Below are positions 1 to 7,097 of a stretch of DNA of 9,671 bases, piece by piece (position 1 is the stretch's first letter; each line of letters opens with the position of its first letter). The position numbers and the translations under genes were made by a program. The notes beneath the pieces were generated by a model, which worked only from the letters and a program-made list of their open reading frames with translations, was not told the origin of the DNA and searched no databases. Origin of the DNA: Sulfurimonas sp. (GTDB lineage: Bacteria > Campylobacterota > Campylobacteria > Campylobacterales > Sulfurimonadaceae); NCBI GenBank assembly GCA_026987995.1, contig JALSMC010000243.1, positions 1 to 9,671 on the forward strand, given 5' to 3'.

Positions 1-384
1 TCCAACTAAGTTAATTTTGAACTTTACAATCTCATCAATCATTTCAGAAGACAAATCGGTATACTCCACTAATGGCAAAGCAATGTTATCATATATACTT
101 AAAGAAGAAAAAAGTGCCCCTGCTTGAAACAATACACCCCATTGCCGTCTTAAACCTTGTCCCTCAGCTTGAGATATACTTTGTATATCTTTATCTAAAA
201 TAGAAATACTTCCCTGAGTAAACTCTTGAAGCATAACCATCTCTCGAAGTAGTGTTGTTTTTCCACATCCACTTGGACCTAAAAGCCCATATATTTCACC
301 CTCATTTATATCTAAGTTAAGTCCTTTATGGACTAGCTTATCTCCAAACTGAGTATGAACATCTCTTACACTTATTATACTCAT
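1..384 (-). CDS. mlaF: ABC transporter ATP-binding protein, MlaF type (partial, C-terminus cut by window edge)
   Basis: This is the ATPase subunit expected to power the MlaE-type permease encoded just upstream, in the family that moves phospholipids between inner and outer membrane. The reading frame opens at an ATG at 384-382, one base after the TAG stop of the permease gene, and stays open to the window edge, giving 128 codons. Visible motifs are Walker A GPSGCGKTT at residues 36-44 and the Q-loop FQAGALFSSL with Gln87, followed by a stretch (SIYDNIALPL) typical of MlaF relatives. The ABC signature, Walker B and H-loop would lie beyond the left edge, so the gene is truncated only by the window and nothing suggests a pseudogene. 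The family assignment to ABC ATPases is certain. The MlaF subfamily rests on the Q-loop region and the MlaE neighbour. The substrate (phospholipid or another lipid) is inferred. Confidence 0.9.
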   Translation of the reverse strand, partial: MSIISVRDVHTQFGDKLVHKGLNLDINEGEIYGLLGPSGCGKTTLLREMVMLQEFTQGSISILDKDIQSISQAEGQGLRRQWGVLFQAGALFSSLSIYDNIALPLVEYTDLSSEMIDEIVKFKINLVG

Positions 385-385
385 C

Positions 386-1510
386 CTAAATTCCTAAACT
401 TGTTAAAACTATTGAGAAGAGAGCATCACATACGATAACTGCAAAAATTGATTCAACAACACTTTTAGTCGTGTTGAGACCTATGCTTTGAGTATCATCT
501 TTAACAATCAGTCCACGATAAATTGCGATACTTGCAATTAAAAATGCGAAGAATGGACCTTTTATTATGCCAATAAAAAAATGTTTTACATCAACAACTT
601 CACGAAACCTGTCTAAAAAAAGATCATAGCTGATTCCTAGGTCAATATATGAGACTATCATACCACCAAAAATTCCCATCATATCTGCAACAAATATCAA
701 AAGAGGTAAGGCTATCATAAGTGCTATAACCCTTGGCATTACAAGGAATACAAAGGGGTCAAAACCCATCGTTTTCATCGCATCTAATTCTTGTGTTATC
801 TTCATCGCCCCAATTTGGGCAGTAAATGCAGAACCACTACGTCCTGCTATTACTATGGCTGTTATTAGAGGAGCTAGTTCACGAAGTATCGATATACCCA
901 GCATATCAACTATAAAAATATTTGCTCCATAAATTTTTAACTGATACGCTGATTGATAAGCTACAACCAAGCCTATAAGAAAACTAGTCAAGGCAATAAT
1001 CCCTAAAGCTTTTACAGCGGACTCGTTGAGCTCAAATACTATCTCTTTAAAACGAATATGATGAATCGATTTTAAATAGTAAAGAAGTGTAATAAATAAT
1101 CTACCTAAAAACTCTATAAAGAAGAAAAACTCTTTCAGATATATCTTTATTTTTACAAAACTATTTTTTAAAAATGTATTTTTACTCTCTTCTATTCGTG
1201 TCTCAAGGTTTGTTATAATTTTTTGCATTTTCACAAGTTTAAGAGTAGAAAGCAACTTACTATTAGAGCATACGATTGTCGTATTAACAGACTTATTATT
1301 ATACTCTTCTTCAAGTTTTACCATAAAAATTGCGGCAGCCGTGTCCAAATAAGTCACACCTTCTAAATTAAGAACAATAGTTTTAATGTCAGTAAAAGAG
1401 ATAGCTTGAAGCTTTTTTTGAAGTGAAGTGATAGCATAAAGAGTAAGCTCTCCTGAAAAGTTCAAAGAGAGTTTACTACCGTGAATATTGTTAGTTAAAT
1501 TAGCATCCAT
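386..1510 (-). CDS. mlaE: MlaE-family ABC permease with N-terminal STAS domain (MlaB-MlaE fusion)
   Basis: This 374-residue inner-membrane permease belongs to the MlaE/YrbE family, which works with an MlaF ATPase and usually an MCE-domain (MlaD) protein in lipid transport across the envelope. Residues about 10-105 form a STAS domain. The LDTAAA motif places Thr57 where MlaB has its conserved threonine. A basic linker follows. The MlaE domain begins near residue 135 with several hydrophobic segments and contains the family signature around 211-249 (ELAPLITAIVIAGRSGSA, then QELDAMKTMG). In E. coli MlaB and MlaE are separate proteins of roughly 100 and 260 residues, and the length here equals their sum. 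The start ATG lies 11 bp after the cheW stop, with no clear Shine-Dalgarno sequence, so translation may depend on coupling to cheW. The ATPase gene follows after one base. No MlaD gene is seen, but one could lie left of the window. The gene has no evident functional link to the chemotaxis genes beyond co-transcription. Confidence 0.93.
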   Translation of the reverse strand: MDANLTNNIHGSKLSLNFSGELTLYAITSLQKKLQAISFTDIKTIVLNLEGVTYLDTAAAIFMVKLEEEYNNKSVNTTIVCSNSKLLSTLKLVKMQKIITNLETRIEESKNTFLKNSFVKIKIYLKEFFFFIEFLGRLFITLLYYLKSIHHIRFKEIVFELNESAVKALGIIALTSFLIGLVVAYQSAYQLKIYGANIFIVDMLGISILRELAPLITAIVIAGRSGSAFTAQIGAMKITQELDAMKTMGFDPFVFLVMPRVIALMIALPLLIFVADMMGIFGGMIVSYIDLGISYDLFLDRFREVVDVKHFFIGIIKGPFFAFLIASIAIYRGLIVKDDTQSIGLNTTKSVVESIFAVIVCDALFSIVLTSLGI

Positions 1511-1521
1511 TAAAGTATGTT

Positions 1522-2016
1522 CTAAAAATCTCGCTCAAGGAGTTTATTTACTTTAAGGATAGTTATAATTTTATCTGCTTGCTTACCAACACCATCAATG
1601 ATAGTATCGTTACCATTCACAGTATCAGGAGCCGGGCCAATATCTCCCTTTTTAAGGCGTATCGCCATTGTCAGTCTGTCTATCACAAAACCTGCCACAT
1701 CATCACCATGACGCATCACTATAAAACGTGTCTCATCTGACTGCTTTTTTATCTGTAGTCCAAACTTTGCACGTAAATCTATAAGAGGTATTACTGCACC
1801 ACGAAGGTTAAAGACACCTAAAACATAAGCAGGAACTTGAGGTACTCTTGTCCATGAAAATGGTTTAATAATCTCTTGAATAGCTAAAATAGGAATAGCA
1901 TACTCTTCTTCACCTATAACAAAACCAACAAGTTGCACTATATCATCGAGTTGATTGAGGTCTGTGTTTTGTTGTTTATTTTGTTGATTTATGACTTCTT
2001 TTAATTGATCGCTCAT
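1522..2016 (-). CDS. cheW: Chemotaxis coupling protein CheW
   Basis: CheW is a cytoplasmic scaffold that links methyl-accepting chemotaxis receptors to the CheA kinase in the polar array. The 164-residue product has a Gln/Asn-rich N-terminal extension (residues 9-18, QQNKQQNTDL nearby), then a single CheW domain from about residue 26 to the end. The hallmark segment VPAYVLGVFNLRGAVIPLID lies at 61-80, with the conserved N-L-R-G at 70-73. The start ATG (2016-2014) overlaps the cheA TAA as TAATG, a typical sign of translational coupling. A GGAG Shine-Dalgarno sequence sits 8 bases upstream inside the cheA 3' end. Length and motifs are normal for the family. It is the third chemotaxis gene in the cheV-cheA-cheW order, and no receptor, cheR or cheB gene is in the window. 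Confidence 0.96.
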   Translation of the reverse strand: MSDQLKEVINQQNKQQNTDLNQLDDIVQLVGFVIGEEEYAIPILAIQEIIKPFSWTRVPQVPAYVLGVFNLRGAVIPLIDLRAKFGLQIKKQSDETRFIVMRHGDDVAGFVIDRLTMAIRLKKGDIGPAPDTVNGNDTIIDGVGKQADKIITILKVNKLLERDF

Positions 2017-4409
2017 TATAAAAACTCCGATTTAAAGTTAACATTTCTTTGTACTACACTAGAGAGATAATCAGCCGAATACGGCTTAGTAATATACTCA
2101 ACCATACCTGACTCAACACCACGCATACGGTCTGACTTTCCAGTACGCGATGTTACTGCTATAAGTGGTAAGTTTTTGTACTTGTTGTATTTTTTAATCT
2201 CAGTTGCTAGAGTATATCCATCCATACGAGGCATTTCTATATCAACAAGCATACCATCAAAGTTATGGTCACCAGATTTTAAGATATTAAGAGCTTCTTG
2301 TCCATCTGCTGCTTCAACTAAAGTAACACCGAGTGGTTCTAAGGCTTTTCTCATAATAGTTCTATCAGTTTTTGAATCATCTACAATCATAATTGTGTAG
2401 TCACTAGCTTTAGTTTTTTCATTACTTACTTCAGCACTAGAAGCATCACTTAGTGCAGTTGACTTTACATCTCTTGCCATTGACATAAGAGCAACAACAT
2501 CTACGATCAGAGTTACTCCACCATCACCGCGAATTGTAGCTCCGGCTACACCTTCAATACCTTTAAGATAATCACCTAAAGATTTAATAACTATCTCTTC
2601 TTGACCAACTAAAGTATCGACAATTAAACCAAGTTTACTTGTACCAAGACCTAAAACAACAACATAAGCATGCTCACTCGCATCAAGTATTCTCTCTACT
2701 TCAAAAATATCGCCAATATGTACAAGAGAGAGAACATCTTCACGAAGTCTCATAACTGAACGGCCCTCAACTGTATAAATTTCATCTTTAGAAATTCTTA
2801 CAGTTTCAAGTACTGATGCTAATGGAATTGCATAGTACTCTTCTTGCACACCGACTAAAAGTGCTTGAATAATGGCAAGTGTTAGAGGAATTTTTAACTT
2901 CATTGATGTTCCAACACCTATCTCTGAATCAATATCAATAATACCATTAAGTTTTTCAATGTTTGTTTTTACAACATCCATTCCAACTCCACGACCACTC
3001 ACACTTGTAACAGCAGCTGCAGTTGAAAAACCTGGTTTAAAGATAAGAGTAAAGGCTTCTTTATCACTCATGTTATCCGCTTCTTTTTCAGTAATAAGAC
3101 CTTTTTCAACAGACTTGTCTTTTAGCATCCCAGCATCAAGACCTTTTCCATCATCATCTATCTGAATAACAATTTGGTTTCCTTCATTGTATGCTTTTAG
3201 CCCGATAGTACCCGTTTCACTTTTTCCTTGAGCAAGACGAATATCTGGTGTTTCAACACCATGGTCGCATGAGTTTCGGATAATGTGAACAAGAGGGTCA
3301 CCTATCTCTTCAACGATAGACTTATCAAGCTCTGTATCTTCACCTGCGAGTTCTAAGTCGATTTTTTTGTTAAGTTCACGAGATAAATCGCGAATCATAC
3401 GAGGGAATTTATTAAATACCTTTCCAATAGGAAGCATACGAGTTTTCATAACTGCTATTTGAAGGTCAGTAGTTACAAGAGAAACAATACTTACAACTTG
3501 ATTTAACTCTTCAAGAAACTCTTCACCCTCGTAGCGCTCTTCAACATCATCATTTATTTTGATAAGTCTATTTTTAGCAAGAACAAGCTCACCGATAAGA
3601 TTCATAAGGTGGTCAAGTCTTTTAACATCTACACGAATAGTTTGCTCAACTGTTGCTGGTGCACGTTTTGCTGGTGCCGCTGCTTTTGGATCATCTTTTT
3701 TTGGAGCCGTTTCGACTGGAGCTGGAGCCGGTGCTACCTCAGGTGTTGGAGCAGGAGTTGGTTCTGCTTTTGGAGCAGCTGGCTCGTCTTCTATTGGTTC
3801 AGGAGGAGCCGCAAGAACTTCTTCTCCTGCTGCAATTTTAGCCTCGCGTTTCGCCTTGTCTTCATCTTGGCGTTCTTGAAGAAGTTTTTCTATCTCAGCT
3901 TCAAGATCATCAGGGCTCATACTATCATAGTCTACATCATCAGCTGCAGCTTCTTCTACTACAGGTTGGGGAGTCACTTCTTCAACTGGAGCTTCTACTG
4001 CCGCAGGAGTATCAACTTCACCATCTCCCCCTGTAATTTTATCAAGTCTTACAACACAAGCAGCGACATCTATCCCTGCATCTGCACTTGTATCTCGAAT
4101 AGTTTCAAGTAGTGCTTTCATTAGGTCAATAGACTCTAAAATAACGTCCATAATATCTGGAGTAATGAGTAAGTCACCATGACGTGCTTTATTTAAAACA
4201 TCTTCCATATGGTGTGTTAAGTGTGTTAAAACATCAAAGTTTAAAAATGAAGATGCCCCCTTAACTGTATGTGCAACTCGAAATATACCATTTAAGAGTT
4301 CTAAATCTTCGGGGTTATTTTCTAACTCTACTAAATCTTCATCTAGTTTTTCTACAAGTTCAAATGATTCAATTAAAAAATCCTGTAGTATCTCTTGAAA
4401 TTCATCCAT
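2016..4409 (-). CDS. cheA: Chemotaxis histidine kinase CheA with fused C-terminal receiver domain (CheAY)
   Basis: CheA is the sensor kinase of the chemotaxis array: it autophosphorylates on a histidine in response to receptors and passes phosphate to response regulators that set flagellar rotation. The 797 residues contain an HPt domain (1-105) with phospho-acceptor His47 in VAHTVKGASSF, and a long linker (about 130-255) with a charged helical stretch and a Pro/Ala-rich stretch. Dimerisation helices follow (256-320), then an HATPase domain (320-510) with N-box H375/N379/DHG382-384, G1 box DDDGKG at 418-423 and G2 box GRGVG at 472-476. A CheW-like domain (about 512-650) and a receiver domain (672-797) complete the protein. 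The receiver keeps Asp677/Asp678, phospho-acceptor Asp723 in VDIEMPRMDG, Thr753 and Lys775. No separate CheY-binding P2 domain is apparent. The CheA-receiver fusion is characteristic of Campylobacterota. The start ATG follows the cheV stop by 2 bp and has a strong AAGGAGG ribosome binding site. Confidence 0.97.
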   Translation of the reverse strand: MDEFQEILQDFLIESFELVEKLDEDLVELENNPEDLELLNGIFRVAHTVKGASSFLNFDVLTHLTHHMEDVLNKARHGDLLITPDIMDVILESIDLMKALLETIRDTSADAGIDVAACVVRLDKITGGDGEVDTPAAVEAPVEEVTPQPVVEEAAADDVDYDSMSPDDLEAEIEKLLQERQDEDKAKREAKIAAGEEVLAAPPEPIEDEPAAPKAEPTPAPTPEVAPAPAPVETAPKKDDPKAAAPAKRAPATVEQTIRVDVKRLDHLMNLIGELVLAKNRLIKINDDVEERYEGEEFLEELNQVVSIVSLVTTDLQIAVMKTRMLPIGKVFNKFPRMIRDLSRELNKKIDLELAGEDTELDKSIVEEIGDPLVHIIRNSCDHGVETPDIRLAQGKSETGTIGLKAYNEGNQIVIQIDDDGKGLDAGMLKDKSVEKGLITEKEADNMSDKEAFTLIFKPGFSTAAAVTSVSGRGVGMDVVKTNIEKLNGIIDIDSEIGVGTSMKLKIPLTLAIIQALLVGVQEEYYAIPLASVLETVRISKDEIYTVEGRSVMRLREDVLSLVHIGDIFEVERILDASEHAYVVVLGLGTSKLGLIVDTLVGQEEIVIKSLGDYLKGIEGVAGATIRGDGGVTLIVDVVALMSMARDVKSTALSDASSAEVSNEKTKASDYTIMIVDDSKTDRTIMRKALEPLGVTLVEAADGQEALNILKSGDHNFDGMLVDIEMPRMDGYTLATEIKKYNKYKNLPLIAVTSRTGKSDRMRGVESGMVEYITKPYSADYLSSVVQRNVNFKSEFL

Positions 4410-4411
4410 AT

Positions 4412-5359
4412 TTACACTTCCTCCTTCATATGTTCACGTACAACTCGTGAAACTTCATTATAAAATGAGCTTGCTTCAAACTTAACCAAGTAAGCTTCTC
4501 CACCGGCTTCTATACCTCTACCTTCACTAAAATGGTCACTAATTGATGAGTTAAAGACTATTGGAATATCTTCAAATCTTCCATCATCTTTTACATTTGA
4601 TGCAAAATGAAAACCATCCATTCTAGGCATCTCAACATCACTAATAATTATTTTTAAATGATCTGCAATATTTTCACCATAACTCTTATACAGCTCATCA
4701 AGCTTAGTAAGCCCTTCTTCCCCATCCATAGCTTCAACCACATTAAAGCCCATCTTTGAGAGTGCTTCTTTAACTATTTTTCTTGCAGTTGCACTATCAT
4801 CTAAAACGAGTGCTATTCCTGAAAAAGTTTCTAACTCTTCTGGAATGTTATCAACATCAGGTGAATAGAGTCCTAAATCTTGAACAACAGACTCTAAGTC
4901 TAGTATGAGAAGAACATTATCGCCTTCTATCTTTGTCACACCTGTAATTTTATTCGAGTCAAGTCCACCAGAACCACTCATAAAGCTTGCCGGCTCTATA
5001 TCGCTCCAGTTAATTCTACGAATTCGTTTTGCTTCATGCACTACAAAACCGATAAGCACATTGTTAAATTCTGTAATAATTATTCGAGAATTATCTTTCG
5101 CTGATTCTGGTTCTGTTATACCCATCCATTTTGCTAGGTTTACAACAGGTATAACCACATCACGAAGGTCAAAAATACCTTCTATAAATTCTGGTGTTCC
5201 AGGTAAGTCAGTTAGCTCAGGCACACGAATAATCTCTCTAACTTTAGAGACATTTATGCCGTATATACCCTCATAAACAGAATCTTCTTCTTGTTTGAGT
5301 ATACGGAAGTCAACGAGTTCCATTTCATTAGAACCAACTTTTAAGGAATTGTCATCCAT
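4412..5359 (-). CDS. cheV: Chemotaxis protein CheV (CheW-like domain plus receiver domain)
   Basis: CheV is a hybrid adaptor: an N-terminal CheW-like domain couples receptors to CheA, and a C-terminal receiver domain accepts phosphate from CheA, probably for adaptation or as a phosphate sink. In this 315-residue protein the CheW-like domain spans about 15-165, with LPGTPEFIEGIFDLRDVVIP near 52-71. The receiver spans about 182-312, with Asp187/Asp188, phospho-acceptor Asp241 in SDVEMPRMDG, Ser271 in the Thr/Ser position and Lys293 in LVKF. The VKF in place of the usual KP around the lysine is, as I recall, normal for CheV. The gene starts 3 bp after the phosphoesterase stop, with a GGAG Shine-Dalgarno sequence 9 bases before the ATG. 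Its last codons (K-E-E-V) also form the cheA ribosome binding site. Only one CheV is seen here, while related bacteria often have several. Confidence 0.96.
   Translation of the reverse strand: MDDNSLKVGSNEMELVDFRILKQEEDSVYEGIYGINVSKVREIIRVPELTDLPGTPEFIEGIFDLRDVVIPVVNLAKWMGITEPESAKDNSRIIITEFNNVLIGFVVHEAKRIRRINWSDIEPASFMSGSGGLDSNKITGVTKIEGDNVLLILDLESVVQDLGLYSPDVDNIPEELETFSGIALVLDDSATARKIVKEALSKMGFNVVEAMDGEEGLTKLDELYKSYGENIADHLKIIISDVEMPRMDGFHFASNVKDDGRFEDIPIVFNSSISDHFSEGRGIEAGGEAYLVKFEASSFYNEVSRVVREHMKEEV
4420..4426 (-). promoter_or_regulatory. Strong ribosome binding site of cheA inside the cheV 3' end
   Basis: On the minus strand these bases read AAGGAGG, a near-perfect anti-16S match, 10 bases before the cheA ATG at 4409. 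The bases also encode the last residues of CheV, so the site lies in a translated region. It is the strongest Shine-Dalgarno sequence in the left operon and supports the chosen cheA start. Confidence 0.8.
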
Positions 5360-5362
5360 TTT

Positions 5363-6100
5363 TCAAATCTCCACATATGAGTTTTCATCTATCATTAGTT
5401 CATTATCTTTGTTTGATTTTACTATAAAGTATCTTTGATTGCAAGCAAAAGCTGCTAAATTTATGTAGTTTAGTTGCTCAAATGAGAAGCTTCTATTTTG
5501 ATGGTAATGCCCCTCTATAAAATACTCACACTCAAACTTATCTAAGTTACGATTTTTGATATAAGTTTCAAACCCTATAAATTCTTTACAGTCATCTTTT
5601 TTGTTTAAATAGCTATCTAATCTTTTAAGTATGGAGTTACTTGTCCATGTATCTATCTTGTTAAGAAGATAGAGTACAAAACTATTTCGGATAAGTACTG
5701 TATATATTTTATAAAAAAGTCCAATATCAAAATCCCCATGTGCTAAAGCAACTCTTTTATTTTTAAAACTACAGATAAGGGGCTGTCTATTAAGGGATAT
5801 TATTTTAGCATTTAGAAATATAGCCTGAAGATTAAAGTCATGGTTTCCTTCTAGATAAATTAGTTCTATTGTTTCACTTATCTCATTTAAAAGTCTTATC
5901 ATCTGAGCATTATTTTCTTGTGTTTTTGGCACTTCTTTAAAAAGTGCATCAAAGATATCACCCATAAGTACAAGCTGTGAAGTGATGATTTTTTGAGAAT
6001 GTATATCTTTTATGAAAGAAAGAAGTTCTGGGCGAGAAGAAGAGAAGTGTGCATCTGAAATCAGTATTGCACCCTCTTGGAGTTCTAGTTTATGGGACAT
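5363..6100 (-). CDS. Calcineurin-like metallophosphoesterase, probable UDP-2,3-diacylglucosamine diphosphatase (LpxH-like)
   Basis: This is a 245-residue cytoplasmic or membrane-associated metallophosphoesterase. The dinuclear metal-binding motifs appear in order: Asp16-x-His18 (SDAHF), Gly47-Asp48 (MGDIFD), GNHD at 85-88, HGD at 121-123 and GHYH at 197-200. Size, motif spacing and the GDIFD and HGDFD contexts resemble LpxH, which cleaves UDP-2,3-diacylglucosamine to lipid X and UMP in lipid A synthesis. That would fit a Gram-negative genome, but motif similarity alone does not prove the substrate, so no symbol is given. The start ATG overlaps the end of argC by 11 bp (ATGTCCCATAA), with no visible Shine-Dalgarno sequence, so translation probably depends on ribosomes finishing argC. 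cheV follows 3 bp after its TGA. From memory, a related gene sits between greA and cheV in Campylobacter, which suggests a long-standing position. Alternatives are another nucleotide or phospholipid phosphodiesterase of the same fold. Confidence 0.8.
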   Translation of the reverse strand: MSHKLELQEGAILISDAHFSSSRPELLSFIKDIHSQKIITSQLVLMGDIFDALFKEVPKTQENNAQMIRLLNEISETIELIYLEGNHDFNLQAIFLNAKIISLNRQPLICSFKNKRVALAHGDFDIGLFYKIYTVLIRNSFVLYLLNKIDTWTSNSILKRLDSYLNKKDDCKEFIGFETYIKNRNLDKFECEYFIEGHYHQNRSFSFEQLNYINLAAFACNQRYFIVKSNKDNELMIDENSYVEI

Positions 6101-7097
6101 AGGCTATGTTTGGTATGCCGGTATTTTCATCAAGTCCCATCATAAGGTTCGCGTTTGCAAGTGCTTGGGAAGATGAACCACGAAGTAAATTATCAATACT
6201 ACTAGAGATAAAAAGAACATTGCCTTTTTGTTTTACATAGATGTCACAGAAGTTTGTTCCTGCTGTATTTTTCATATCAACTGGATTTTTACTCACTCTT
6301 ACATAAGGCTCATCTTTGTAGTACTCTCTTACAAGTTCCTCTGCATCAAAAGAACCCTGCGTTTGAATATAGATAGAGCTAATCATGCCACGAGTAAGAG
6401 GGACTAAATGCGGTACAAAATTTACCTCATCAAAGTCAATACCTAATTTTTGAGCTATCTCAGGTGCGTGTCTATGAAAGAATGGATTGTATGCAAAAAG
6501 ATTATCATTTACATTTACAAAGTGTGTTACTTCACTCAGTTTTTTTCCTGCCCCACTCACTCCAGTTTTAGCATCTATGATAACAGGTGTACCAGCTATG
6601 CGTTTATCTAAAAATGGAAGCAAACCTAAAATGGCTGAAGTTGGAAAACAACCAGGATTTGCTACTAAAGAGGCTTTTTTTATCTCTTGGCGGAACATCT
6701 CAGGCAAACCATAAACAACATTTTCTAAGTTCTCTACATCTGTATGAGCACAGTAGTACTCTTCATAAAGCTCCTCGGTCAATCTATAGTCCGCTGAGAA
6801 GTCAACAATTTTAGTCCCAAGTTTCATAAATGGTTTTACAAATGCCATCGCCGTTTTATGTGGTACTGCTAAAAATACAAGTTCACAAGAAGCGGCACAA
6901 GTATCTACATCTGCTTTTTGTACTGACAAAGAACAAACGCCACTCAAAGAGGGGTGCAACTCATCTAAACTAATTTTACCAGTTGAGTTTGCGACATAAC
7001 TCAGTGTAAATGTAGGATGATTTATAAGCATCTTCACAAGTTCTAAACCTGTGTACCCACTTACACCAATGATGCCTACATTTATCTTTGTACTCAT
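6090..7097 (-). CDS. argC: N-acetyl-gamma-glutamyl-phosphate reductase ArgC
   Basis: ArgC reduces N-acetyl-glutamyl phosphate to the semialdehyde with NADPH, the third step of arginine (ornithine) synthesis, in the cytoplasm. The product has an N-terminal Rossmann motif GIIGVSGYTGLE (residues 8-19), the catalytic cysteine Cys150 in NPGCFPT, the KTGVSGAGKK loop (177-186), the HRHAPEI histidine motif (208-214) and a C-terminal GSSSQA segment; length (335) is normal for the family. I place the start at the ATG 7097-7095, which overlaps the greA TAA as TAATG, the same junction as cheA/cheW. It puts the usual short leader (MSTKINVGIIG) before the Rossmann motif. A GTG four codons earlier (7109) is in frame and would give 339 residues, but it is a weaker start and lies deeper in greA. 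Other arginine genes are absent, so argC sits apart from a classical arg operon. Confidence 0.95.
   Translation of the reverse strand: MSTKINVGIIGVSGYTGLELVKMLINHPTFTLSYVANSTGKISLDELHPSLSGVCSLSVQKADVDTCAASCELVFLAVPHKTAMAFVKPFMKLGTKIVDFSADYRLTEELYEEYYCAHTDVENLENVVYGLPEMFRQEIKKASLVANPGCFPTSAILGLLPFLDKRIAGTPVIIDAKTGVSGAGKKLSEVTHFVNVNDNLFAYNPFFHRHAPEIAQKLGIDFDEVNFVPHLVPLTRGMISSIYIQTQGSFDAEELVREYYKDEPYVRVSKNPVDMKNTAGTNFCDIYVKQKGNVLFISSSIDNLLRGSSSQALANANLMMGLDENTGIPNIAYVP

Noticed and set aside
2176..3165. Plus-strand open frames of 74 and 97 codons opposite the 3' half of cheA
   Set aside because: They mirror conserved receiver and kinase sequence on the other strand, show no domain and no proper start context. 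cheA is intact throughout.
3559..4112. Overlapping open frames on the plus strand opposite the cheA linker (up to 167 codons)
   Set aside because: They are antisense to the Ala/Pro/Glu-rich linker, whose repetitive codons suppress stops on the other strand. Their products are low-complexity (Gly/Ser/Ala-, Phe/Trp/Ser- or Leu-rich), have no recognisable domain and no good ribosome binding site.
4905..5276. A 123-codon plus-strand open frame opposite cheV
   Set aside because: It is an antisense shadow of the CheW-like domain of CheV; its composition does not look like a folded protein and no ribosome binding site precedes it.
6487..6814. Two 75-codon plus-strand open frames opposite argC
   Set aside because: They overlap each other and conserved ArgC sequence, including the catalytic NPGCFPT region, so they are chance frames.
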